From: Tenodera sinensis
Taxonomy: Eukaryota > Arthropoda > Insecta > Mantodea > Mantidae
NCBI GenBank assembly: GCA_030765045.1
Contig: CM060969.1
Location: 60,710,216-60,774,215, forward strand
DNA: 64,000 bases
Direction of reading: 5' to 3'
The translations under genes and the position numbers were made by a program. Positions within the stretch are counted from its first letter, which is position 1. Every line of letters starts with the position of its first letter. Shown here piece by piece: positions 1 to 12,636 of this stretch. The notes under the pieces are model-generated. The model was not told the origin of the DNA. It was given only the letters and a program-made list of their open reading frames with translations, and searched no databases.

Positions 1-397
<397 letters not shown>

Positions 398-545
398 TTC
401 CCTGCATAGCATGCCAGTCCTCAACAGGCCCTCCTCGTAGAGGAATTGCATGCATGCCTCTTCATTTAAGCACAGAGGCGCCAAATCCAATATACTGATA
501 AACCTAGCCATTGCGGTACCTGCTTCTAGGAAGGTCAACAGCATA

Positions 546-738
546 CTGCCGACTCCCGCAAAAACATTCAAACTTACTATTGGTAACAAACTCCTAGGGA
601 CATTCTGCTGTTGGCAGCGCTGCATTAACACAGCAACTTCGGCAACTTTCGTGACCATTCGTACACACTGCCGAGTGGGACTTCGCCGAAATTCTGACCA
701 AGTGCTTGCGTAAGCTGTTCTAAACAATAGCCGGCTCA
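546..738. repeat. Dispersed repeat unit, copy a
   Basis: About 190 bp that recur in the same orientation at 2381-2577 with scattered substitutions. Shared landmarks are CTGTTGGCAGCGCTGCATTA and the tail GAGTGGGACTT followed by GAAATTCTGACCAA. Fragments of the tail recur in both orientations between the two copies. The unit has no convincing open frame and looks like part of a non-autonomous element whose ends I could not fix. Confidence 0.7.
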
Positions 739-959
739 TGTTTAGAAACGTGCACTTTCCACTTGCCAGCCAGATTATAAGTCCGAACTTACCTTCTGCG
801 CATGCGCCGGCAGTAGTTTCACAATTGCCCACTAGATTTCACTGCTTAACTAGCAGACGCTATTTCACATCTGCCAACATTGCTTTTTACACTACACTAG
901 TTTTCGTTGCCAACTCATTAAACACCGATATTTATTTAACACGTGATGCAATCACCTGC

Positions 960-2380
<1,421 letters not shown>

Positions 2381-2577
2381 TTGCCGACTCCTGCAAAAAC
2401 ATTCAAACTTACTATTGGCAACAAACTTCTAGGGATATTCTGCTGTTGGCAGCGCTGCATTAACACAGCAACTTCGGCAACTTTCGTGACCATTCGTACA
2501 CACTGGCGAGTGGGACTTTGCGGGAATTCTGACCAACTCATCGCGTAAACGTTTCTAAACAATATCCCATAGCTCAT
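2381..2577. repeat. Dispersed repeat unit, copy b
   Basis: Direct copy of the unit at 546-738, with differences such as CTCCTGC for CTCCCGC and ACTGGCGAG for ACTGCCGAG. The two copies bracket the microsatellite block, so the block is either an internal part of one larger element or an insertion between tandem copies. Confidence 0.7.
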
Positions 2578-2639
2578 GGTATCCTCACAAGAAAATCATT
2601 TCTTTGAAGAACCATTGAGATGAGATTTAAGCCGGTATC

Positions 2640-3511
2640 CCACGGTCCAACTTTTTTGACCAAACTTTTTGTATCCAATGGAATTGTACACAAAAGAAAC
2701 AGTGACTGTCACACTATGATGAATTTTAGTCCAACACAAACGACAGTTCACATAGCAAGTGTGAAAAATAAACATGGCAGAAGCAAATATTAATTTAGCG
2801 ATTACTATATTAAGTATAGGTTTGCGATATATTTCCATGAGTCTATGTAGGAAGAAAAGATGTATTACAAGTAAAAGACGTTGGTGGGCACGGTCATGAG
2901 AACAGGACACGGGCCAGGGTATATTGGGTCTGCTACAGAACGAATTGAGGTTAGAGGAATTGGAAAATTATGGCAATTTTCTGCAAATTAGCGAAGCTTT
3001 ATTTCTCAACCGTTTACTTCCTGCAGAAGGCAATATTTCACACTAGGACACAAATGAGACGAACTATTACAGTGCGAAAGAGATAAGGTACAATTGTAAT
3101 GGTTTTAATTTTAGTATGCATGGACAGGAGATTTGAACTAATTTCATAACATAAAATTTGAACACACTGTTAACTGGGTTTCTTATTATTTATGAAATTT
3201 AGCTATGTAATGGCCACCTTAGTAATGTATGTTAATGGTCACGAAAAATCGTTAATGAATCTTCCAGAAAAAGTTTAAACATTTTATTAAAACACCCATC
3301 ACATTAAAAGAACCATGAGCCATACATATAAAACAACTGACTACATGTTGCCTGCACAGTCTGTCATATTGCTTTGTTACTGACGCTGATTTAGCTATTT
3401 TCAAGTTGTTTGATGAAAAAATTAGATGCAACAAAATTGTATCCAACTCTCAATGTCCCACGATGCTCTTTTGTTGTATACAATGCTTTGTACCAATATG
3501 TTGGACCGTGG
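2640..3511 (+). mobile_element. PIF/Harbinger-like element, decayed
   Basis: Bounded by perfect 12-bp terminal inverted repeats, CCACGGTCCAAC at 2640-2651 and its reverse complement at 3500-3511, with weaker similarity continuing inward. At 872 bp it is much shorter than an autonomous Harbinger. It carries only the N-terminal part of a transposase. I could not see a matching 3-bp target duplication (ATC against ACA), so the flanks have drifted or the ends are off by a few bases. Confidence 0.6.
2774..3090 (+). pseudogene. PIF/Harbinger transposase N-terminal fragment
   Basis: An ATG at 2774 opens a frame ending in KRRWWARS at a stop at 2897. The following DNA still reads QNELRLEELENYGNFLQIS and a DT-containing stretch. 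The basic RRWW motif followed by a leucine-rich NFLRM-like segment and a DT motif is typical of the N-terminal half of DDE_4 (Harbinger) transposases. At least two in-frame stops and the missing catalytic half make it a non-coding remnant. Assignment is by motif memory only. Confidence 0.55.
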
Positions 3512-4508
3512 ACATCAGCATAAGTAAAAATATTGAAATAAAGAAACAAGTTTATGGTAAATAAGTGATACTACAATGTTGCATTTACAAAATTAGAGAA
3601 GTTTTGATCTGTGTTGTTGCTGAGCAATGAACATACAATAGTTGCTGAGAATGAAGAGAAAATGTGTTATAAGTGTCAGGATATTTTATAGTTAGTGATG
3701 GGCCAGCTAAATTATAGTATCCTGAAAAAACCAAATGTTGTCATTCGGTTTAGCCATTCATATAAACATGTTGAAATATAATTGGACCAATGAAAACAGT
3801 TTTCTTTTCAATATTCATACAGCTGATGTTACAATTGTATTTGGTACTGTGTTGCATTAAAATTATATTTGCAGCACAAGTGTAAACAGTTTTCACGTGG
3901 CCCAGAAACATAATTTTAGCCACAAAACTGTAATTAATGATCTTAGATATACTCTTACTCAGTTATTAATTGCTCAATTTATTCAGAATGTTTTCCATTG
4001 TGTTAGGTTATGTTTATTTAAATGTAAATATACTTTTTGACATTGCACTAGGTGAAGTATAATAGCTATTTGACAGTTTGGTTTTGGTCGAGATCATTTA
4101 ATAGTTTGGGGTATAATTACAACATTGCTATTCTTGTGTTAGAGATATATACAAGAAAAAATTAGTTTTTTTATGGATGCATTTTAACTAATATAGTTCT
4201 CAGCGTCCCATTGGGAATGACAGATTGCTTAATTTTGCTCAGAGGTCTCCTCAATTGGGCTTGAGGCCCTTCTTTGTGCTGTATATCTACAACACAGGAT
4301 ACTTCCCTTCTGAAGGAAGCTGTGCTGGAGATCTTTATGCCTGAAAATCCTCGCCCCCAGCCACATTCAAACACACAAAATACACAAATATACAAAATCA
4401 ACAATCAGTGTGCAGCCAAGTCACATCAACAATATAGAAACAAATCTGTGTTGTATCAAGCAGGCTTAGAAACTAGAATTTAATATGTTTTGAACTGATC
4501 AGTAGTAC
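3512..4508. other. AT-rich interval, no gene seen
   Basis: No frame with recognisable protein similarity, no clear repeat boundary and no tRNA-like boxes. Short frames near 4171-4483 have no family features. It ends at GTAGTAC (4502-4508), the left flank of the first P-like element. Confidence 0.5.
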
Positions 4509-4738
4509 CAGAGCGTATAGAAGGAGAAGTGTGATCACTCCACAGCTCTTCCTTATGATTATACAAGAGCTACCTGGCGCCTCCGTCAGGTGGCAGCAAA
4601 GTCGTTAGTGCGGCTATTTACAGCACGTTTCGCTGGCCATTGCATTGAAGTATTGTTGTGTATGGTTGCTCTGTTTGTTACAGTGCGATGAATTGTTGTT
4701 AATTTTTATGAAACTGTGTATTTATAGAAATAATCGAC

Positions 4739-5815
4739 ATGCCTATGTGTTTCGTGCCTGGTTGTAGATCTGGATATGACAAATCTAAAGGTAAACATTT
4801 CTTTACACCTCCAAAAGATAAACTACTGTTTTCTAAATGGGAGAGGGCCATACCAAGAGAGGACAAGTGCCTTTCATCTAATAGTTACGTGTGTGATTTA
4901 CATTTTCCAGAAGAGCTTTTGATAAAGTTAGACAAGTTTGTAGTTAATGGAGAAAATGTAGAGATTGCAAGGCAAAGATGGAAGTTAATGCCTCATGCAG
5001 TTCCACATCTTTTTCCTAATCTTCCTAAATACTTATCACGGTCAATACACTCCCGTAAACCTCCTTCACAGCGACCATCAAAAAGGGTTGAAAGAGATAC
5101 CAATTTAGAAGATAGTGGGAACCATGCAGAAGGCTTTCAAAATACGACTGTTAATCTTCCCCTCACAGGGGATACCAGTAGACATTTTAATAATAAAGTA
5201 GACCTATTAAAGAAAAAGTTAAAGCAACAGCAGCGTAATATAATTAGACTAAAAAGCCAATTGAAAATAGCCAATGCCAAGATTCAAGTACTTAAAAGGA
5301 AAGTAAATGGAAGTAGTAGCAATATAGATGAATCTGATGGAACAAAATGCCTAAGTAAAAAACAAAAAATTGTTGTTGATACAATTTTCAAAAGATCAAA
5401 GGTAACTAAAAAGAAAGGCATGAGATATAATGAAGAATTTCTTTTAGATAGCCTGCTTTTAAAAATCAAGTCACCCAAAGGATACAGACATTGTTTAAAT
5501 CACAATCTACTTCCCCTTCCATCAGAATCACATTTAAGAAAGTTAATCAAAGGTCTTAAATGTCCTTATGGCATTAATATCCATGCTGTAAATGCAATAT
5601 CTGAATTTTTAAAGCATAAGAATGAAAACGAACGATGTGGAATTTTAATTTTTGACGAAGTTAAGTTAAGAGAAGAAGTTCGATTTGATTCTAATTCTTT
5701 GAAAGTGGATGGGTTTGTGGATTTGGGGGATTTAACCCCCGATAAAAGTAAAAATGAATTGGCCAATCATGTCCTGGTATTTATGTATGTCCCTTTATTG
5801 TATAATTGGGTGTAA
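4739..5815 (+). CDS. THAP-domain P-element transposase, truncated by a stop (copy 1)
   Basis: The 358-residue product has an N-terminal THAP zinc finger of C2CH type: Cys4, Cys9, Cys52, His55, with Trp34 and a VPHLFP motif near residues 87-95. This is the DNA-binding module of Drosophila P transposase and THAP9. A Lys/Leu-rich coiled coil follows at about 150-195. The RNase H-like catalytic domain then begins, with a candidate first catalytic Asp at 306 in FDEVKLREEV. The frame stops at TAA (5813) in the middle of a conserved stretch. Translation resumes in phase with AIYASRNATPGG and SDGRQSNKQLWN, so TAA probably replaced a Gln codon. At most a DNA-binding fragment could be made, possibly a repressor as truncated P proteins are. 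That function is inference. Confidence 0.85.
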   Translation: MPMCFVPGCRSGYDKSKGKHFFTPPKDKLLFSKWERAIPREDKCLSSNSYVCDLHFPEELLIKLDKFVVNGENVEIARQRWKLMPHAVPHLFPNLPKYLSRSIHSRKPPSQRPSKRVERDTNLEDSGNHAEGFQNTTVNLPLTGDTSRHFNNKVDLLKKKLKQQQRNIIRLKSQLKIANAKIQVLKRKVNGSSSNIDESDGTKCLSKKQKIVVDTIFKRSKVTKKKGMRYNEEFLLDSLLLKIKSPKGYRHCLNHNLLPLPSESHLRKLIKGLKCPYGINIHAVNAISEFLKHKNENERCGILIFDEVKLREEVRFDSNSLKVDGFVDLGDLTPDKSKNELANHVLVFMYVPLLYNWV

Positions 5816-6684
5816 CCTGTAGCTATCTACGCAAGTAGAAACGCAACTCCAGGGGGCATTTTGGCACAAATTTTAATGCAGGTTATCATTCAACTGGAAG
5901 GTTCAGGAGCTAGAATACTTGGTTTTACATCAGACGGGAGGCAATCTAACAAGCAACTGTGGAACTGTTTGGGAGTATGTGGCAAACGTAATAATGTTAA
6001 ATGTTCGGTAGCCCATCCTACCCATACAAGCAGGTGATTTTGGGCTTTCTCAGACTTTGTGCACATAATTAAATGCATAAGAAATAATGTGCACAAAAAC
6101 TACGAAGTTTCTTACAGCAATGAAAACGTACATTTTCTGTGCTATAGAGGCCTTTATGAAGCTGATACTTGTTCTCAGTTTTCGAGAATGAGAGTCTGCC
6201 CCAAACTTACGAAAGCTCATATCAACATTCATATTAACATTTTAAAAAAATAATGTGAGGCTTGCTTTCCAGCTGTTTAGCCGATCTGTGGCTGATAGTA
6301 TTAAATTCTTCCGGGAGACACACTTTGCTGGATTCGAAGGAAGTGAAAAAACGGAACAATTCACCAGAGAGCCTCGTAGATATATTAAATGCACCACTGC
6401 CTATAAATGGGCTGTACAAAGGATCAAACAAAGTCGATATACTTAGGAGTTGGAAATCACTTCTTAATGAAGAACAGAATACTTTTACTTCTGAAAGGAC
6501 ATTACATTTGTGGAGAAATGGACTGAAATACCTACTGACAGCCAAGTTAAATCAAGATACAATAGAAATACAAGTGGCTTGTACTATTCTTGCAGCAAAG
6601 TTAACTCTTCATTCACAGGAAATTATATTTTACTTCATTCCTTTAATGCCATTTTGCATTCTAGTGGTAACATTATTGTCTTGA
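5816..6684 (+). pseudogene. Downstream half of the P-like transposase, disrupted
   Basis: Continues the P transposase catalytic region: FTSDGRQSNKQLWNCLG, then a stop near 6031, then FSDFVHIIKCIRN, then an LAFQLFSRSVADSIKFF block. A frameshift near 6340 leads to a block with VDILRSWKSLLNEEQN and a GLKYLLTAKLNQDTIE-like segment. The C-terminus is lost and replaced by unrelated sequence up to the inverted repeat. At least two stops and one or two frameshifts make the protein non-functional. Copy 2 carries the same lesions, so they predate the duplication or were homogenised by recombination. Confidence 0.75.
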
Positions 6685-7047
6685 ATTTCTGTGAATGACT
6701 GTCAGAATGTGCATGTGTGAATTAGTTATTGTTAAACGACACTATTCTTCTCCTTTGCTACTTTTCCAGGTGAATTTCCTGCTAAACGCTAGTGTTTGTA
6801 TTAGCATTGTACCGCACTAACAGTTGCACTGCCATCTGTGCGGCGGAACACATGAACTACAGCAGTGATCACACTTCTCCTTCTAAACGCTCTGCAATAA
6901 CTCTAACCTATGATTTCTCCCTTTGAGTGTACTAGATAGTTTGTGGTCTCTCGCAAGTCCCCTATTAAGTCCCCTATCTCAGGCTCCCATTTATGGCTTC
7001 ATTTCTTCACTTTCGATTTTCTCTTTTCTGCTTTTTCTTTTAACATA

Positions 7048-7500
7048 TCAAACGCGATTTTCGCCCCCTTGTTCTTCTGATAAAGTTTGATGACTTCCCT
7101 GGAGTATTTTTGGTATATCTTTAAAAACCAGTTCTGGTTCTATTCCTTGCATCAATTGTACTGGTGCGAATCCTATTGTCGGGTTAGTGGTGTTATTAAT
7201 TATTTTCTCAATTACAGTAGAGTATGTGACCCAATTTCTGTGATTATTATAAGTACATGTAAGTATATTCCTATATCCTTCAATATGCGTTCTGTTGGAT
7301 TTCCAGAAGGGAAATAGGAGGAACAATGATAGAGTTTGACATTTTCATTATTAACATCTCCCTGAAAATTTTACTGCGATGCACGGTCACGTTATCTGTT
7401 AACACTGCTTGTATTTTACCATATTTAGGGATATAGTCGTTCACAATTTTGCCCACGCAAGTTTTACTAGCACAGTTCATAAACTCTGCCGTGATATTTT
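7048..7500 (-). pseudogene. LTR-retrotransposon integrase core fragment
   Basis: Minus-strand frames read GKIVNDYIPKYGKIQAVLTD, then a core segment, then (another frame) NPTERI, then NNHRNWVTYSTVIEKIINNT and GFAPVQLM. The order YG-x-PxxxxTDN, NPxER, NNTxxxxxGFxPxxL is that of the retroviral-type integrase core in gypsy-like polyproteins. Frame changes are needed to join the pieces. No reverse transcriptase or LTR is seen next to it. It lies between the P-like element and the piggyBac end. Confidence 0.6.
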
Positions 7501-8049
7501 TTAAAACACTGAAAATATTTTTATTTTACTTGCACACGTCACTGAAATAACAGCTACGCTGAAGGAACTTGATACGAATGAATACCACAGAACACCTAGT
7601 TACATATTAGAATAGACCGAAAGAGGGAGAAATCGACGCGCGTGGGTATCTCATTCACTCTTAAGCGTATAAATAATGATCTCGCATTTAACTCATGGTG
7701 ACATTTTAACCCTCCGTCGGGCGCAACCGGCCTGACAGGCACAGCATGGAAATTTTCGTTCCCCCTTTCGCCCCTAAGAAGCGTAGGAGACTTTCCCCCC
7801 TAATAGTCTCCTCTCTGCACCTGAAGTTTAAGATGTTAATACTCATTTTTTTCATAATTTATTAAAGGTCGATCAGCAGTTTCCCGCTTTACAAACTAAG
7901 CAGAACATAGACATAGAACGACACAAAGGAAAATACAATTACAAATAAATACACAGAAAATAACAGTACATAGAAATGACAAGATGAGGTCAGCCCCAAT
8001 CGGAGCCCTCTGTGACGAACTGATCGTGGTGAAAGAATCCAAGGTAACG

Positions 8050-10785
8050 TTAAACTGCCATCTGGTGGCTGTAAGAAGGCAAGAGCAGGTCTTGCGGTAG
8101 TCGACTGCGGATTCTGGTAGGAACTGTAGTCTGACGGCCAAGGGAATAGACGACTGCACCGGCAACTGATGGTAACTTGCTAAAGAAGGTCTGAGCTTGA
8201 TGACGGATGAACTCCTCAATGGTAAGGACACCAAGTTCTCTGTGAAGCTGTGCATTGCGCATGAACCATGGAGCGTTCAAGGCGGTGCGTAACACCTTGT
8301 TTTGGAGCGACTGAAGCCGCTTGAGGACGCCAGATGCAGCTGCACCCCAGACCGCACAGGCATAGGTCATCAAAGATCGGATCAATGCGGTGTATAGTAG
8401 AATGGCGGTATCACTTCGGAAGGACGACTTCCTGTTGATCAATGGATATAGTTTTGATAGTCTGGCACAGGTAAAATTAAGTTTAGCATTAATATGTGCC
8501 CTCCAGGTGAGACGTCAATCAAAATGCACTCCCAGGTATTTCACAGTGTCTTCTGGGCGTTTCCAGGGTTTTGCTATGCCGTCTATGGTGAGGACTGGTG
8601 AAGGTCCAGGTCGACGGAGAGTGAAGATCATAGCTTCGCATTTTGACTGGTTAAGCACGAGACGCCAATCACGGAACCAGGAGGTGAGAGTATTTAATGC
8701 TGACTGAAGATTGTCGGTGGCAGTCAGTAGATTCTCATCTGATACGAACAAGGCGGTATCATCTGCATATACAGCAATATAAGCAGAAGGTAAAGCAGGA
8801 ATGTCAGCGGTGTACAGAGTAAATAGAAGAGGTCCAAGTATCGAACCTTCAGGTACTCCGGCTAAAACAGGCCGAGGGGTGGATCGTTCAGGGCCCAGCC
8901 GAACTGAGAAACTACGGTCGGAGAGAAAGCTATGGACGAGTTTGTAAAGATAGGTAGGAAGACCAAGATTTCGCAGTTTGTGGAGTAACCCAGGATACCA
9001 CACTTTATCAAAGGCCTGCTTAACGTCCAAAAAGGCAGCCAGGGTGTGCTGCTTGTTCTCAAAAGCACGTGCGATGTGTTCGGTGACTCGTAACAGCTGA
9101 TGAGTCGTAGAGTGGAGACTCCGAAATCCAAATTGAAAAGTAGGTAAGGCAGAGGTGTCGGTTAGGTATTTATTGATTCGTCTATGAAGCAGTTTTTCAA
9201 AACCATTGGATAGTGAAGGCAGTAAGCTGATTGGGCGGTATCCAGAAGGAAGATCAGGAAGTTTACCGGGTTTATGGAGAACAATAAGATCTGCATGTTT
9301 CCATAGAGAAGGGAAATGGCCTAAACGTTAAGGAGTATTAAAGGCAGAAGCGAGGAAAGAATGCGCTTTTCGTGAGAGATTTTTCAGCGCGATATTGGGT
9401 AGGCGGTCATGGCCAGGAGTTTTCTTGGACACCAATGTACGCATAATAGATCGGACTTCACCAGGGGATGTAAATTTGATGGGTAACGGGACAGTAGGAT
9501 AGAAAAGAGATTGGTTGTCAATATCAGTATGACTGGGAGTAGACGCGGGATTGGGAGTAAAAGCGTCCTGGAAGTGATTGGCGAAGAGCTCACATTGTTC
9601 TTGAGGACTTACATAGTGTCTACCGGCGTTCTTCAATGGCGGAATTACCGTGGGCTCTCGGAGAATACGCTTGATTTCCTTCCAGAGGGAATGGTCTAAT
9701 GGCGAAATGGAAGAAAGATGGCGCTGGTAACTCGTGAAGCGATGATGATCAAGAGCAGTTTTAACTTGTCGGATTAACTGGTTGAGACGAGAGCGTTGCC
9801 AGGGTTGCCGTTGATGCTGCCACAGTCGGCGCATATGGTTCTTAGCGCGTATCAAGCGTAGAGCTTCCACAGGAAGAGAGTCGTGAAAAGGTGAGTACCC
9901 ACGCTTGCGACGTGGAGTGGAGTGTGCTGACTGTAAAGCTAGAACAATACTGCAGGTGAAATGTTGAATCACATTGTCAGCATCGGTCACAGTTTGAAGT
10001 GGGAGGTTAGGGCGTAGAAGGGCATCTAAACGACGACGGAACGTTTCCCAGTTAACGTGTCCTTGTATTAAGGAAGGGAAAAACGGAGAAATTGGTCTAG
10101 TGACCTGAAATGTGGCTACTACAGGATTGTGATCCGAATCCAATTCGGGTAAGGCAATCAAGGTAAGTGGGTGAGTGAAGTTCTTCAACAACGCTGTGTC
10201 GAGAATATCTGGCAATGGTTTGGGGTTGTAAGAGTAGTAGGTGGGGGTATTTGGAGCCAAAACATGAAAACAATGGTCATCCGCAGCTTGCTGTAGGCGG
10301 CGACCATTAGGAGTAGTAACTCGGCAACCCCATGATTCATTCTTGCTGTTAAGATCGCCAAGCAAGGGGACAGGATCAGGCGTAGAGAACAGGACCTAGA
10401 AATCTTGATTGGTCAACACTTTCGACGGAGGTTTGTAAACAGCTATAACAGTGACATGTTCACTGGCGTTAAGAGAAAGCTTAACTGCGCAGACCTCGAG
10501 ACTAAGCAGTGTAGGTAGGAAAAGTAGGTGATGCGGGAGATTACGCCTAATGATAATAGCGACGCCACCAGAAGCAACTACTGCTGCTCGATCTTCTCTG
10601 TAGATTTTGTATCCTGGTAAAGCAAATTTGTCAGTAACAGCGAGATGTGTTTCAGAGATACAAGCAACATCAATATTGTGTCGGGATAGAAACTCAAGAA
10701 AACTTTGACGTTTCAACTTAATGCCATTGGCGTTCCAGTTTAGGAATGTGAGTGAAGAGATTCGAGGAGGGAGATCAGTTTCCAT
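8050..10785 (-). pseudogene. LINE A ORF2: endonuclease and reverse transcriptase, disrupted
   Basis: Starts at the ATG at 10785 (METDLPPRISSLTFLNWNAN). The apurinic-type endonuclease follows in two frames: FLNWNANGIK, CISETHLA, MLGDLNSKNESWG and LDSDHNPVVA. Next come the reverse transcriptase blocks KKTPGHDRLPNIALKNLSRK, DVKQAFDKVWYPGLLHKLR, AGVPEGSILGPLLFTLYTAD and the catalytic AVYADDTALFVS. The C-terminal part has a region resembling LIRSLMTYACAVWG. Frame breaks fall near 10390, 9326 and 8510. The ATG overlaps the end of ORF1 (ATGGAAACTGA), as in other jockey-type elements. Confidence 0.85.
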
Positions 10786-12080
10786 TGGAGAAAAGTTGCG
10801 TCAGAAGTCTGGAAACAAAGGAAGTGAGTAGAAGCAAATAAGGCTGAAGAAAGGAAACAAGGGAGTTGAGAACTACAGAAAGAAAGGCGTCAGTGTCAGA
10901 AGACGGAGAAGTAGATGATACATCTGGGGTAGGAGAAGGAGAAGAGGTGGACTGAGAAGTTCTGTGAGGCCACTTGGGTGGTGGAGAGGCCATGTGAGTC
11001 TGACCAGGAAGTGAAGGGAACACAGTTTCATTGTACAGACGGCGAGGGCGGCGTCACCTTGGTTGATGCCGCGTTAGTAGGACTACGGCGTTGTTGTCTC
11101 TCTTTGAGGGCAAGAAATGATGGACAACCCCTATAATTCTCGTAATGTTCCCCATTGCAGTTCACACATCAAGGTGGCACGGCCTTAGACTTCGGACACG
11201 CTGAGAAGTGGTGACATTCAGGACATTTCACGCACCGTGATGGTAAATGACAGAAATTTTTGGTGTGGCCATACCGTTGACAGTTGGTGCCCTGAGGAAT
11301 GAAGTAAGATTTACGACGATGTTCCACAGAGATAATTGTATGTTGCAGACGCTTGACTTGAAAAACGTGCTTTGCGTCCTTGGTGTTATCCAATTCCACT
11401 ACACAAAGTGGCATGGTTTGTTTTTGTGAAACAAACGGACTACTTTTCTAATTGGTAACTGTTGGCCTATTAACTCCTGGTACACTTCTTCGTCGGTTAA
11501 GGAAAAGGGAACATCTCGGATCACAGCCTCGAAACGTTTACTTCGCGGGTCCTGAAAGGTATGATAAGGCAATCGGGCTTCGTCAAGGAATTTGGTGACA
11601 GAACGAAAATCGTCAGCAGTAGTGGTGTTGATTTTGAGCACCGTTCCACGTTGCTGTGTAGTAAACTCATGATGAGTGAGCGAGGTTAAGTCAGCTACTA
11701 TTTGTTGGTAATGATTGATATCGTGAAGAAGGATAGGGGGATAGTTAGCTTGGAAGGTTCTCCAGAAATAGTAGGACTATGAGGATCTTCGTCCATAGTT
11801 TCTAAGGCTGCATACCTGTTGTGCACTGATGGTAGATCAACAACGTATTGTGACGAATCCGCGCAGCGGACACCGTTAACTTCTTGTTCGGCGTTTGAAA
11901 GCTTTCCACTGACGGAGATTCAGAGTCGAAAGAAGCGTAGAGATTACACTTTAAAGCAGTCGTTGCACAAGAATGCACAGAAGGTGTAGTAGGAGGACGC
12001 ATGTTGGTAGTGCAACTATCATTCAGTGACGGGAGTCGATCTGAGGACGAAGATAATCTTGGTGCTGGGAACCCTGACAT
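10775..12080 (-). pseudogene. LINE A ORF1 (gag-like), disrupted
   Basis: Pieces in several frames. One holds FEAVIRDVPFSLTDEEVYQE, the PRE_C2HC-like region of jockey ORF1. A zinc-knuckle segment, CQRYGHTKNFCHLPSRCVKC, follows at 11169-11414. A Pro/Ser-rich C-terminus ends at the stop at 10775. These proteins bind LINE RNA in the cytoplasm and form the RNP used for retrotransposition. Frameshifts near 11400 and 11160 and uncertain N-terminal sequence show it is dead. Confidence 0.75.
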
Positions 12081-12511
12081 ATGTAACTTCAGGATGGTGA
12101 ACAAGCTCCAAAGAAGAGCGAACCAACTGCCCAGTATCAGGCGCGAGAGCCATGAGATTGTAGAGCACTCACTAAGGTAATAACTTTTATGAATGAGACG
12201 AAAAAATCACAGGGAAAATAACGGCTTATTTGACCGCAACAGCACAGCACGACACAAACACTCGATAGCACGCGCTAACTCACAGAGAGGCACACAACCG
12301 TCCCTCTCGACCGCTAACAACGAACTGATAATACTCATTAGACTTGTTTGCTTTGTGGAGTGTAGTTATCGTCATATTGGTCTCATAGGCACATTGCACC
12401 CGAAAACGTCACACATATAAAGATTAGTGTTTTTGAAATATGTTTATCACTAATGTCTACTTTACTAATTTCATTAGTATATCAAGCACAATTTGTGGAT
12501 AAGTTTCGGAG

Positions 12512-12520
<9 letters not shown>

Positions 12521-12553
<33 letters not shown>
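12521..12553. repeat. Poly(T) run
   Basis: 33 T residues inside the piggyBac 5' region. It could be the 3' tail of a small minus-strand retroelement or simple expansion. I see no body that belongs to it. Confidence 0.8.
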
Positions 12554-12556
<3 letters not shown>

Positions 12557-12636
12557 CCTGACTCCTTAGGCCCATATCGCCCGAGCATATACTTATGTTG
12601 ATGTTTTCTCTCATACTTTTCAGCTTTTTATGTAAA

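Larger units (their letters stand above)
4509..6894 (+). mobile_element. P-like DNA transposon, copy 1
   Basis: A 2,386-bp element with 31-bp terminal inverted repeats beginning CAGAGCGTATAGAAGGAGAA (4509) and ending AGTGATCACACTT...CGCTCTG (6864-6894), one mismatch between the ends. It carries one THAP-type transposase gene on the plus strand. The immediate flanks are GTAGTAC (4502-4508) and CAATAAC (6895-6901). They do not match each other but match the flanks of copy 2. Copy 2 at 43690-46075 has exactly the same length and differs by only a few bases in the parts compared. Confidence 0.93.
7848..12328 (-). mobile_element. LINE A, jockey-type non-LTR retrotransposon, decayed
   Basis: Minus-strand LINE with ORF1 and ORF2 inserted in the 5' part of piggyBac. 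An 11-bp target duplication, TAATACTCATT, lies at 7837-7847 and 12329-12339. The 3' end (low coordinate) abuts a short T run, which is A-rich on the sense strand. It is nearly full length (4.48 kb) but both ORFs carry stops and frameshifts, so it is the oldest of the LINEs within this piggyBac. Confidence 0.85.
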
